Assembly (NCBI RefSeq): GCF_024029675.1
Contig: NZ_CP097121.1
Location: forward strand, 1,364,001-1,428,000
From: Fructilactobacillus carniphilus
Lineage (GTDB): Bacteria > Bacillota > Bacilli > Lactobacillales > Lactobacillaceae
DNA: 64,000 bases
Direction of reading: 5' to 3'
In this document: one piece after another, positions 33,816 to 41,898 of the stretch
How the letters are laid out: every line of letters starts with the position of its first letter
How positions within the stretch are numbered: position 1 is the first letter of the stretch
Made by a program: the position numbers and the translations under genes
Notes under the pieces: model-generated
What the model was told of the DNA's origin: nothing
Database searches by the model: none
Seen by the model: only the letters and a program-made list of their open reading frames with translations

Positions 33816-33884
33816 ATGCCAACTCGTAAGGTAACGATGACGACCATTTGGGTCAACTTTTATAACTTCGCTTATTTTCAGTAG
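33816..33884 (+). CDS. Aromatic-rich leader peptide (22 aa) of the aro operon
   Basis: ATG 33816 lies eight bases after AAAGGAA (33801-33807). The frame ends at TAG 33882-33884 and encodes 22 residues. From residue 11 the order is I-W-V-N-F-Y-N-F-A-Y-F-Q, so six of the last eleven residues are Trp, Phe or Tyr. Such control peptides (PheL, TrpL types) sense charged tRNA through ribosome stalling. It is followed immediately by a self-complementary region and a terminator ahead of genes for making Phe, Tyr and Trp precursors. This is a regulatory peptide, not expected to have its own function. Confidence 0.82.
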   Translation: MPTRKVTMTTIWVNFYNFAYFQ

Positions 33885-34038
33885 CCGTTCGCAAGAATTT
33901 AGATGCGAACGGAACCGTTCGTATCTAAGCGGAGTAGGTTTAAGTTACTCAGTTAGATGCGCTAACTCTAGTTAATCTAACTGGGACTCATCGTCAAATT
34001 GCTACAGGAAGCACCTTTAATTCCAGGAATGCAATTCT
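33885..34038 (+). promoter_or_regulatory. Attenuator RNA with alternative pairings
   Basis: Directly after the leader stop, CCGTTCGCA (33885-33893) can pair with TGCGAACGG (33904-33912). The latter region extended (TTAGATGCGAACGG, 33899-33912) can instead pair with CCGTTCGTATCTAA (33915-33928), a 14-bp helix with one G-U. Further on, CAGTTAGAT (33950-33958) pairs with ATCTAACTG (33975-33983). Alternatively CTCAGTTAG (33948-33956) pairs with CTAACTGAG inside the terminator (34052-34060). These mutually exclusive helices form a pause/antiterminator/terminator chain. No T-box consensus is present. Confidence 0.72.
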
Positions 34039-34080
34039 AAAACCAGTCAGACTAACTGAGGTTAGCCGGGCTGGTTTTTT
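34039..34080 (+). terminator. Leader terminator (attenuator) of the aro operon
   Basis: AAAACCAG and CTGGTTTT enclose an inner CTAAC-TGAG-GTTAG hairpin and are followed by a T run, 23 bases before the first structural gene. A terminator in this position is only sensible as a conditional one. Confidence 0.82.
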
Positions 34081-34103
34081 GTTGTTTAAGGAGGGAGTAA
34101 TTT

Positions 34104-35279
34104 ATGGAAATTCACAAACGTCGATTAAGTTGGAGCTTATACTTTAATTATTTCATTCATGGGTTTGCGCTGATTATCTTAGCCCAAAACATGACTAGTT
34201 TAGCGACTAGCTGGCAGACTACGATTGCAGTGGTCTCTTACATTATGTCGGGAGTCGGAATTGGTCGATTAATCGCTTATCCGTTGACAGGCTGGTTATC
34301 GGATCGTTTTTCGCGGAAGAATTTTATTTATTTAGGATTGGCTTGCTATTTCGTTTTTGCCCTCGGAATGGTAGCGACCTCGAACTTAGTGATTGCTTAT
34401 GGCCTGGCCCTATTAGCTGGGATTGGTAATTCAGCGCTTGATGCCGGAACCTACACGACCCTAGTAGAGATTAATGAAGGCCGGGGCTCAGGAACCGTCA
34501 TTTTAAAAGCTTTTATCTCAGTTGGAGAATTTATTCTGCCGTTGCTGGTGACTAATTTAGCCACCCACCAGCTTTGGTTTGGTTGGAGCTTCGTGGTAAT
34601 GGCGCTATTAATTTTAGCTAGCGTAATTAACCTCTTATTCGTCCACTTTCCCCGTCCGTTAAGTGGGACGGAAACAGATACCACTTACCAGACTAATGTG
34701 GGGGAAACCCGGCGGCGGGTCGCCACAATTTGTTTGGCGTTGTACGGATTTACGGCGATGGCCGTGATGATTTGGTTCACGCAGTGGATTACCCTCTTTG
34801 CCCAACAGCACTTGCAGTTTTCTGCCGGGTTGTCGCATTGGCTGCTATCGCTTTACAGCATTGGATCGATTGTCGGCGTCTTAACCCTGTACGGTTATTT
34901 AAAACGGGAAAAATCAGAAAAATGGCTCTTAATCGGGTTTAACTTGGGAACGCTCGTGGCTTTATTATTAGTAATCTTTGGGACGAATCCACTGGTGGCC
35001 GAATTTGGTAGTTTGTTGTTTGGTTTTTGTTGTGCCAGTGGAGTCATGCAGTTAGGCTTAACCTGGTTCATGAACTTATACCCACATCGCCGCGGGTTAG
35101 TAACGGGGACCTTCTACTTCTTCGGGAGCCTGGCTTCTTTACTAGTTCCGTTAATTAGTGGTTGGTTATCCAAAACCAGCTTGCAACTAGCTTTTAGTGC
35201 CAACGTAGTAATTGCGGTGCTCGGAATTTGCTTAGCAATTGGAGCCACTGTCGCAATTAAATTAAGAAAGGAACACTAA
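34104..35279 (+). CDS. MFS transporter at head of aro operon
   Basis: A 391-residue major facilitator with twelve spans and the helix 2-3 motif G-W-L-S-D-R-F-S-R-K. As the first gene behind the aromatic attenuator, and one base from aroE, it probably moves a pathway intermediate or product. Candidates are import of shikimate, quinate or dehydroshikimate, or transport of an aromatic amino acid. The operon has no DAHP synthase or aroB, which fits uptake of a downstream intermediate, but substrate assignment is inference. Start ATG after AAGGAGGGAG. Confidence 0.82.
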   Translation: MEIHKRRLSWSLYFNYFIHGFALIILAQNMTSLATSWQTTIAVVSYIMSGVGIGRLIAYPLTGWLSDRFSRKNFIYLGLACYFVFALGMVATSNLVIAYGLALLAGIGNSALDAGTYTTLVEINEGRGSGTVILKAFISVGEFILPLLVTNLATHQLWFGWSFVVMALLILASVINLLFVHFPRPLSGTETDTTYQTNVGETRRRVATICLALYGFTAMAVMIWFTQWITLFAQQHLQFSAGLSHWLLSLYSIGSIVGVLTLYGYLKREKSEKWLLIGFNLGTLVALLLVIFGTNPLVAEFGSLLFGFCCASGVMQLGLTWFMNLYPHRRGLVTGTFYFFGSLASLLVPLISGWLSKTSLQLAFSANVVIAVLGICLAIGATVAIKLRKEH

Positions 35280-35280
35280 C

Positions 35281-36168
35281 ATGCGCAATGAAATTGATGG
35301 ACACACGATTTTGATTGGTTTAATGGCAACCCCCATTCGCCATTCCATGTCACCAACCATGCATAACCTTGCGTTTTCGGATTTAGGTTTGAATTACGTC
35401 TACCTAGCCTTTGAGGTGGATCAAGCCCACCTACCAGCTGCAATTCAATCCGTGCGCACGCTAGAAATGCGGGGAACTAATATTTCGATGCCGAATAAAC
35501 GAATTGTTCTCGAATTATTGGATCGGGTTGATCCCGCCGCGGAATTAATTAATGCAGTCAACACGGTAGTGAATGATGACGGGGTACTGACCGGATACAA
35601 TACCGATGGAATCGGCTTTATGCGCTCCCTTGCTAAAAATCAGTTAGAAATTCGCGGGGAAAAAATGACCTTGATTGGAACGGGTGGTGCCGGAACGGCC
35701 ATTGGGATTCAAGCCGCGTTAGATGGAGTTCGTGAGTTTGATATATTTAATCGCCAGGATGGGCAATGGGATGCGGCGCAGCGCTTAACCAAGATTATCA
35801 ACGAACAGACGTACGCCACGGCTCATTTGCATCCGCTCTCCGATCAAGCAGGGTTACGGCAGTCACTACAAACGTCGCGCATCTTGGTGGATGCCACGGG
35901 CGTGGGAATGAAGCCACTGGAAGGGCAGAGCTTGCTTAACGACCCGAGCTGGTTTCCTCAGGACCTGATTGTGTATGATACCGTTTACGCTCCTCGGACG
36001 ACCAAACTCATGCAGGTGGCACATCAGGCCGGAGTGAAGCATGTCATGAATGGATTAGAAATGATGTTAGAACAAGGAGCTGCGGCTTTTAAACTATGGA
36101 CCGGACAGGAGATGCCGGTGGCACACGTTCACCAAGTTTTATTTAACGAAGGGAGCCAGAATGGTTAA
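35281..36168 (+). CDS. aroE: Shikimate dehydrogenase
   Basis: A 295-residue AroE. The N-terminal substrate domain has H-S-M-S-P-T-M-H-N near 21-29 and M-P-N-K-R (catalytic Lys). N-x-V-N-T-V and Y-N-T-D-G-I-G-F follow, then the Rossmann domain with G-T-G-G-A-G-T-A-I. It reduces 3-dehydroshikimate to shikimate with NADPH; some relatives (YdiB, QsuD types) also act on quinate. It lies one base after the MFS gene and overlaps aroD by eight bases. Confidence 0.93.
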   Translation: MRNEIDGHTILIGLMATPIRHSMSPTMHNLAFSDLGLNYVYLAFEVDQAHLPAAIQSVRTLEMRGTNISMPNKRIVLELLDRVDPAAELINAVNTVVNDDGVLTGYNTDGIGFMRSLAKNQLEIRGEKMTLIGTGGAGTAIGIQAALDGVREFDIFNRQDGQWDAAQRLTKIINEQTYATAHLHPLSDQAGLRQSLQTSRILVDATGVGMKPLEGQSLLNDPSWFPQDLIVYDTVYAPRTTKLMQVAHQAGVKHVMNGLEMMLEQGAAAFKLWTGQEMPVAHVHQVLFNEGSQNG

Positions 36169-36913
36169 ACCAGTTCACATTGGACCGGTAACGTTAGGAG
36201 AGGAGACCCAAGTGGCAGTTCCGCTGGTGGCTGAAACCACGGAAGTGGTATTGAAGCAGGCACAGACTTTAAAGAAACTGAATCCCGACCTAGTTGAATG
36301 GCGGATTGATGGCTATCAAGCGGTTACCGATTGGGAGCAACTTGACGCCTGTGGAAGCCAATTACAACAACTGCTTGCGCCACTGTCCCTCTTAGTGACC
36401 TACCGCACGGTTGTGGAAGGTGGCGCCGGAACGTTAACTGGCTCAGCTTATCAGCAGTTATTACAACGGCTCGTTCAGGCTCCTTGGGTTCAAGCAGTAG
36501 ACGTGGAGTGGAACACCATTTCACTGCCGGCGTTGCAAGAACTGCAACAGAGCCAGTGCCCACTGATTCTTAGTCAACACCATTTTCAGGGCACGCCTTC
36601 TTTGGCAGAATTACGCCAGACTTTACAAGCAATGGCGGCAAGCGGAGCGGATGTCGTGAAAATGGCGACGATGCCCCACACGGCGAGAGATGTGCTCACG
36701 CTGTTAACGGCCACTAACGAGGCCCGACAACGGTTTTCGTGTCCGGTCATTACAATGGCAATGGGAGAATTAGGCAAAGTTACGCGGGTTACCGGCAATT
36801 TATTTGGGTCGGCGCTGACCTTTGCCGCTGGAGAACAACAATCGGCTCCGGGGCAATTGGATGTGGCGCTCGTTCGTGAGTTGTTGGCCACGTTTCCCGG
36901 AACAACAAAGTAG
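36161..36913 (+). CDS. aroD: Type I 3-dehydroquinate dehydratase
   Basis: A 250-residue class I enzyme with E-W-R-I-D (46-50), the catalytic pair S-Q-H-H (140/141) and the Schiff-base Lys167 in D-V-V-K-M-A. It converts 3-dehydroquinate to 3-dehydroshikimate. The start overlaps aroE, and the next gene follows 16 bases after the stop. Length and active site are normal. Confidence 0.93.
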   Translation: MVKPVHIGPVTLGEETQVAVPLVAETTEVVLKQAQTLKKLNPDLVEWRIDGYQAVTDWEQLDACGSQLQQLLAPLSLLVTYRTVVEGGAGTLTGSAYQQLLQRLVQAPWVQAVDVEWNTISLPALQELQQSQCPLILSQHHFQGTPSLAELRQTLQAMAASGADVVKMATMPHTARDVLTLLTATNEARQRFSCPVITMAMGELGKVTRVTGNLFGSALTFAAGEQQSAPGQLDVALVRELLATFPGTTK

Positions 36914-36929
36914 TAGAGGAGGAATTAGG

Positions 36930-37208
36930 ATGGAGGATTCACTTGAAACGGCGCGCCAAGAGATTCAAAGCATTGATGCGCAACTAATTCCGTTACTGGT
37001 AAAACGGTTAACAACTGCTCAACAAATTGCACAAATTAAACAGCACCATGGCTGGCCCGTTTTTGACCCAAAGCGAGAACAAGCGGTCTTACGGCAGGTT
37101 CAGACCACCGTTCCTGATTCGCGAGAACAGAGAGCAGTGGTAGAAATTTACCGAAAATTGATGCAAACGACGAAACAATTGGAACAGCAAACAATGGAGG
37201 ACGATTAG
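36930..37208 (+). CDS. Chorismate mutase, AroQ type, monofunctional
   Basis: A 92-residue all-helical AroQ-class chorismate mutase. Residues match the fold: R9 and the I-D-x-Q-L-I-x-L-L-x-x-R start, I-A-Q-I-K near 40, and P-x-x-D/E-P-K-R-E-Q-A-V-L. It rearranges chorismate to prephenate for Tyr and Phe synthesis. ATG 36930 follows AGAGGAGGAATTAGG and gives a family-typical N-terminus. It is not fused to a dehydratase or dehydrogenase, while tyrA and a dehydratase-like gene lie further down the operon. Confidence 0.88.
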   Translation: MEDSLETARQEIQSIDAQLIPLLVKRLTTAQQIAQIKQHHGWPVFDPKREQAVLRQVQTTVPDSREQRAVVEIYRKLMQTTKQLEQQTMEDD

Positions 37209-37209
37209 G

Positions 37210-38379
37210 ATGCTTAATTACGTTACTGCCGGAGAATCACATGGTCCCCAACTAACCGGGATTATTACGGGAGTTCCCGCCGGACTGAAATTGGATTTGG
37301 ATGAAATTAACGCCGCGTTAGCAGCCCGCCAAGGGGGTTATGGTCGGGGAAATCGACAAAAAATCGAACACGATCAGGTTCAAATCGTGGGTGGGGTTCG
37401 GCACCTGATTACCCTCGGGAGTCCAGTGGCACTCGTGATTCAAAATCGCGATCACGCCCATTGGAGTCAGATTATGGATCCGACCGCTCCAGAAACACCG
37501 CAGAACACGCTGCGAAAGGTAGAACGCCCCCGTCCGGGTCATGCCGATTTGGTAGGCGGGATGAAGTATCGGCACCGCGACCTCCGAAACGTGTTGGAAC
37601 GGTCGTCGGCCCGGGAAACGGCGATGCGAGTGGCCATTGGGAACATCTGCAAGCAACTGCTCCGGCAGTTAGACATCGATCTGGTGGGCTTTGTGACGCA
37701 GGTGGGTCCCATCGGCGGCGAGCAAGTTCCGACTCATGACGTGGCGCGGGTGACCGCTGCAATTCAGCAAAATGACCTTCGGATGGTCGATCAAGAAGAG
37801 GTCACTGCGGTGCACGATTTGATTGACCAAACCAAACGCGATGGTGATACCGTTGGTGGCATCATTCGGGTGATTGTTGAAAACGTGCCCGCCGGATTAG
37901 GGAGCTACGTTAACTGGGACACTAAGTTAGATGCAAAGCTGGCTGCAGCCGTGATGGGCGTCAACGCGATGAAGGGCGTTAGTATCGGGGATGGTTTCGC
38001 AGCTGCTCAAAGTTTCGGGAGCCAAGTTATGGATCCGATTAACTGGGACGAAACGGAGCACTGGTCGCGCGCAAGTGACCACCTCGGTGGTTTTGAAGGC
38101 GGGATGACGAACGGAATGCCGATTATCGTGAATGCCGCGATGAAGCCAATTCCGACTCTGTATAAGCCGTTACAGACAGCGGATGTAAACACCAAGGAAG
38201 CCAAGAAAGCCAACGTGGAACGCTCGGATACGACTGCGATTGTGCCGGCTTCCCTAGTGATCGAAAGCGTGGTGGCAATTGAACTGGTCAAGGCTCTGAC
38301 GGACACCTTTGATGGCAGTACGTTAGGCCGGTTGCAGGACCAAGTAGCCGCTTATCGCCAAGAACTAGCGGATTATTAA
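37210..38379 (+). CDS. aroC: Chorismate synthase
   Basis: A 389-residue AroC beginning M-L-N-Y-V-T-A-G-E-S-H-G-P-Q-L. It has the signature R-P-G-H-A-D-L-V-G-G-M-K-Y and R-S-S-A-R-E-T-A-M-R, and the late G-x-x-E-G-G-M-T-N-G segment. It makes chorismate from EPSP with reduced FMN. It starts one base after the chorismate mutase gene. Full length. Confidence 0.95.
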   Translation: MLNYVTAGESHGPQLTGIITGVPAGLKLDLDEINAALAARQGGYGRGNRQKIEHDQVQIVGGVRHLITLGSPVALVIQNRDHAHWSQIMDPTAPETPQNTLRKVERPRPGHADLVGGMKYRHRDLRNVLERSSARETAMRVAIGNICKQLLRQLDIDLVGFVTQVGPIGGEQVPTHDVARVTAAIQQNDLRMVDQEEVTAVHDLIDQTKRDGDTVGGIIRVIVENVPAGLGSYVNWDTKLDAKLAAAVMGVNAMKGVSIGDGFAAAQSFGSQVMDPINWDETEHWSRASDHLGGFEGGMTNGMPIIVNAAMKPIPTLYKPLQTADVNTKEAKKANVERSDTTAIVPASLVIESVVAIELVKALTDTFDGSTLGRLQDQVAAYRQELADY

Positions 38380-38380
38380 G

Positions 38381-38905
38381 ATGACGCTGGTGCATACGTT
38401 GGGACCACAAACCACTGATTGTTACCGAGCCGCCCAGGCTTATGTCAAACGCCATCCGGAGCATGAATATCAAATCATGTTACATTCCAGTTTTGCCGCG
38501 GCCATTGCCGCTGTCACGAAGCACCCCGGGGAGCAAATTTTATTACCGACGGCACTGCAACTAGCAGACGGGACCGACTGGGGCGCTTTACACTATCGTT
38601 ATTTGGAACGGTGGCAGTTGGTTGATGTCTTTTCCCATCCGCTCGATTCGTTGGTTTTGGTCCAGAGTCAGCGCCAAACGGGTTTCATCGATTTACATCC
38701 CGCAACGGCAGAATTAGCTCGGCCGTTGATTGACGACCAGCACCAACTGCGTTTTGCTGCGAGTAAATGGGCGGCCTACCAAGCCTATCGGCACGACGGG
38801 GAATTTTGCATTACCAATCAAGCTAATTTAGACCCGCAAGAACGAATTTTAAACCGGTGGGCCGTTGACATGGTCTGGACGGTTTATCAAGAACAGGAGG
38901 AGTAA
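38381..38905 (+). CDS. Short prephenate dehydratase-like/BacA-like protein
   Basis: 174 residues. The start T-L-G-P-Q-T-T-D-C-Y-R-A-A-Q-A-Y recalls the T-L-G-P-x-G-T-x-S-x-x-A-A opening of prephenate dehydratases and of BacA (prephenate decarboxylase of bacilysin synthesis). It continues with a periplasmic-binding-like two-lobe pattern and an I-T-N segment near 145. The T-R-F catalytic motif and ACT domain of ordinary PheA are absent, and the length is closer to BacA (about 200). No separate pheA is in the operon. It could be a divergent dehydratase, a decarboxylase or an inactive relative. It sits between aroC and aroA with 1- and 2-base gaps. The assignment rests on by-eye similarity. Confidence 0.5.
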   Translation: MTLVHTLGPQTTDCYRAAQAYVKRHPEHEYQIMLHSSFAAAIAAVTKHPGEQILLPTALQLADGTDWGALHYRYLERWQLVDVFSHPLDSLVLVQSQRQTGFIDLHPATAELARPLIDDQHQLRFAASKWAAYQAYRHDGEFCITNQANLDPQERILNRWAVDMVWTVYQEQEE

Positions 38906-38907
38906 AG

Positions 38908-40206
38908 ATGCGCAAGTTAGAGCAAGCTCCCCACGGACTGCACGGAGAGCTCGCGGTACCTGGAGATAAGAGTATTTCCCACCGAGCCCTGATGCTGGGG
39001 GCGGTGGCCATGGGAACCACGACCATCGAACATTGGTTAGCCGGGGAAGATTGCCAGCACACGTTACAAGCACTGCGGGACGTGGGCGTTCCGATTGAAC
39101 GGCAGGGAACTACGGTGATCGTGCACGGCAAGGGAGGCGCTGGCAACTTCGTGGCTCCCGCAACGCCATTAGCAATGGGGAATTCCGGAACCACGACGCG
39201 CTTATTGATGGGACTTTTGAGCGGCACGTCGTTTACCAGCGAGCTGGTAGGAGATAATTCTTTAGAACGCCGACCGATGCAACGGGTTACGCAGCCGCTG
39301 GCAGAACTGGGCGTTAGAATTGACCTCACCGCAGCTGGTACGTTGCCAGCGCACGTCCACGGTGGTCCGGTCCACGGCGGGACGGTGCGGTTGAACGTCG
39401 CCAGCGCGCAAGTGAAGAGTGCGGTGCTCCTGGCCGGTCTCAACGCACCGACGCCCACGGTGGTGGTAGAAAAACTGCCCACCCGGGATCATACGGAAAT
39501 TATGCTGCGCCAGTTTGGAGCGGACATCACAACGGCTACAGATCAACGCACCATCACACTGCAACCACAGCCACACTTAACCGGGCAGACCGTGGTGGTG
39601 CCTGGGGACCTCTCCTCGGCCGCCTTCTTTTTGGTGGCGGCCACCATTGTTCCGCAGTCCGAGGTGAAACTGACGAACGTTAACTTAAACCCAACGCGGA
39701 CCGGGATTCTACGAGTCCTAGACCAAATGGGCGCGGATGTTACCATCGAACCGATTCCAACTACTGGGGAACCCCGGGGTAATTTAGTGGTTCGCAGCAG
39801 TCAGTTACAACCAATTCACCTGACGGCTCCGGAGATTCCGGCGGTGATTGACGAGCTTCCGCTGGTGGCCCTCTTAGCCGCTACGGCAGACGGGACTAGT
39901 ACAATTCGCGGCGCTGCTGAGTTACGGGTTAAAGAAACCGATCGAATTGCAGTGCTGAAAAAGGAACTAGAGAAACTGGGGGTCGCGGTGACCGAGTATC
40001 CCGACGGATTGGCGATCACCGGGCGCCCGGCGTGGGACGTCCAGAATTCAGATTTAGATAGCCACGGGGACCACCGGATTGGCATGATGTTAGCGGTGGC
40101 GGCGTTACGGAGTCACACCCCGTTGACCTTACAAAACGAGGAGGCCGTGGCGGTTTCCTATCCCCAGTTTTTCACTGATTTAGAGCAATTACGGGAGGAT
40201 CATTAA
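38908..40206 (+). CDS. aroA: 5-enolpyruvylshikimate-3-phosphate synthase
   Basis: A 432-residue EPSP synthase. It has G-D-K-S-I-S-H-R-A near residue 19, the P-loop-like G-N-S-G-T-T-T-R-L (L-G-N-A-G-T in glyphosate-sensitive class I), the S-A-Q-V-K-S-A segment, and the late D-S-H-G-D-H-R-I-G-M-M. It joins shikimate 3-phosphate and PEP. The start follows AGGAGG and the stop overlaps tyrA by one base. Full length. Confidence 0.95.
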   Translation: MRKLEQAPHGLHGELAVPGDKSISHRALMLGAVAMGTTTIEHWLAGEDCQHTLQALRDVGVPIERQGTTVIVHGKGGAGNFVAPATPLAMGNSGTTTRLLMGLLSGTSFTSELVGDNSLERRPMQRVTQPLAELGVRIDLTAAGTLPAHVHGGPVHGGTVRLNVASAQVKSAVLLAGLNAPTPTVVVEKLPTRDHTEIMLRQFGADITTATDQRTITLQPQPHLTGQTVVVPGDLSSAAFFLVAATIVPQSEVKLTNVNLNPTRTGILRVLDQMGADVTIEPIPTTGEPRGNLVVRSSQLQPIHLTAPEIPAVIDELPLVALLAATADGTSTIRGAAELRVKETDRIAVLKKELEKLGVAVTEYPDGLAITGRPAWDVQNSDLDSHGDHRIGMMLAVAALRSHTPLTLQNEEAVAVSYPQFFTDLEQLREDH

Positions 40207-41300
40207 TGACAACGGTTTTCATTCACGGATTTGGTTTGTTAGGGAGTTCGCTGGCGCGAGTGCTGCGGCAGGGATCTGAACCGGTGACCATCATCGGCAG
40301 CGACCAGGATCACGCTCAAATTGATTACGCAAAACAGCACCAGTTGCTAGACCACATTAGTGCGGGCTTGGAACGGGCTCCGGAAGCGGATGTGATTATT
40401 TTAGCGACGCCGGTGGATCAAATTAAGCAAACACTGCGTGCGTTGGCAAAGTTGCCACTTCAACCGGGTGTGATTGTTACCGACGTGGGCAGCACAAAAC
40501 AGAGCGTGGTGGAAGCGAGTCAAGCATTAGCGGCCACCCCTGCGGTCTTTGTCGGCGGCCATCCGATGGCCGGATCTCATAAAACGGGAGCACGCGCTGG
40601 TCGGGCCGATTTATTTGAAAATGCCTTCTACTTTCAAACCCCGCAAAGTAGTGCCGAACGAGCTGCAGCCCAGCAACTACAACATTTGCTGGCCGGAACG
40701 AAAGCCAAGTTTGTCCAGATTACGCCTGAACGCCACGATCGGTTGGTGGGGCAGGTTAGTCATTTACCGCACGTGTTGGCGGCCGGACTGGTCAATCAGA
40801 GTAAGCAGGCACTGCAGTCAGATTCGTTGGGACTGCGCGTGGCAGCCGGTGGTTTTAAATCCATGACCCGGATTGCGGCGGCCGATCCCACGATGTGGCA
40901 GTCGATTCTGCTCAACAATGGTCCGGTGGTAAGTGACCAGGTGGCTGCTTACATCGAAACGTTACAACGGGTTCAGACCTCCATTGACCAGCAGGATGGT
41001 CCGGCACTCTGGGAATACTTTCAAAGCGCCCAGCAAAGTCGGCAACAATTAGAACAACAGGATGATAACCGAGGTGCGGGCTTTTACGACCTTTTCTTAG
41101 ACATTCCGGACCAACCGGGAACCATTGCGCGGGTGACGACGTTATTAGCCCAGGCCCACCTAAATTTGGTTAACCTGCAGATTTTAGAAGTCCGTGAGGA
41201 TGTCAACGGAATTTTACAGCTGACCTTTAGTACGGCGGCGGATGCCCAACGGGCGGAGGCGACGCTTGCACCCGAGTATCACATTGTGAGGAGGGATTAG
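40206..41300 (+). CDS. tyrA: Prephenate dehydrogenase with ACT domain
   Basis: A 364-residue TyrA. It has the N-terminal Rossmann motif G-F-G-L-L-G-S-S-L, the catalytic G-G-H-P-M-A-G-S-H-K-T-G segment, a helical dimer domain, and a C-terminal ACT domain starting D-I-P-D-Q-P-G-T-I-A-R. The ACT domain suggests feedback inhibition by Tyr. It oxidises prephenate to 4-hydroxyphenylpyruvate. It overlaps aroA by one base. Confidence 0.92.
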   Translation: MTTVFIHGFGLLGSSLARVLRQGSEPVTIIGSDQDHAQIDYAKQHQLLDHISAGLERAPEADVIILATPVDQIKQTLRALAKLPLQPGVIVTDVGSTKQSVVEASQALAATPAVFVGGHPMAGSHKTGARAGRADLFENAFYFQTPQSSAERAAAQQLQHLLAGTKAKFVQITPERHDRLVGQVSHLPHVLAAGLVNQSKQALQSDSLGLRVAAGGFKSMTRIAAADPTMWQSILLNNGPVVSDQVAAYIETLQRVQTSIDQQDGPALWEYFQSAQQSRQQLEQQDDNRGAGFYDLFLDIPDQPGTIARVTTLLAQAHLNLVNLQILEVREDVNGILQLTFSTAADAQRAEATLAPEYHIVRRD

Positions 41301-41301
41301 G

Positions 41302-41805
41302 ATGGATTTAATTTTGATCGGATTCATGGGCAGCGGCAAAACCACGATTAGTCAGTTACTCGGCGAACGATTGGGACTGCCCGTGACCGATTTAGACCAG
41401 GTGATTGTAGAAACCGCCGAACAATCCATCGCAGCCATCTTTGCCGAACAAGGCGAAGTAGGATTTCGTCTGTTAGAAACCCAGGCGCTCGCCACTCAGT
41501 TGGATCAACCGGGGATTTTAGCAACCGGAGGCGGGGTTCCCACGCAGGAACAGAATCGAGAACTCTTACAGCGCCATGCGGCTCCGGTGGTTTTACTGGA
41601 GATTGCGCCAGAAACGGCTTACGAACGGGTGAAAGCGGACGAGCATCGCCCGATTGCGAAAAACCTCGATTTAGCCGAACTAGCGGCGTTGAAAGCCTCC
41701 CGGCAGGCTTATTATCAAAGCTGTGCTGATTTAGTGGTGGACGCTAACCAAACTCCAGAGACGATTGTGAATGAGATTATAGATTATTTTCAAGCAATAA
41801 ATTAA
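41302..41805 (+). CDS. aroK: Shikimate kinase
   Basis: A 167-residue P-loop kinase with G-F-M-G-S-G-K-T-T (6-14), D-L-D near 32, G-x-R in G-F-R-L-L-E and A-T-G-G-G-V. It phosphorylates shikimate. It is the last gene of the operon, one base after tyrA. No strong terminator follows within the next 60 bases, so some readthrough toward the EamA gene is possible. Confidence 0.93.
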   Translation: MDLILIGFMGSGKTTISQLLGERLGLPVTDLDQVIVETAEQSIAAIFAEQGEVGFRLLETQALATQLDQPGILATGGGVPTQEQNRELLQRHAAPVVLLEIAPETAYERVKADEHRPIAKNLDLAELAALKASRQAYYQSCADLVVDANQTPETIVNEIIDYFQAIN

Positions 41806-41815
41806 AGATTCATAG

Positions 41816-41857
41816 TTTAATTCAGACTCCAAAAATGTTACAATAGCTAGCATTGTA
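41816..41857 (+). promoter_or_regulatory. Promoter and overlapping inverted repeat of the EamA gene
   Basis: TTTAAT (41816-41821), a 17-base spacer and TACAAT (41839-41844) with an upstream TG (extended -10). The -10 is the left arm of an inverted repeat TACAATAGCTAGCATTGTA (41839-41857) with outer 6-bp arms and an inner GCTAGC. A repressor bound here would block transcription. The regulator is unknown. Confidence 0.5.
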
Positions 41858-41898
41858 CGTAAAATTTAGGAAAAATTAATTTTTTAAGGAGTGATCTT

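Noticed and set aside
33885-34080. T-box riboswitch ahead of the aro operon
   Set aside because: The conserved T-box sequence (around GGTGGNACCGCG) is absent, and a translated aromatic-rich leader with alternative helices is present instead.
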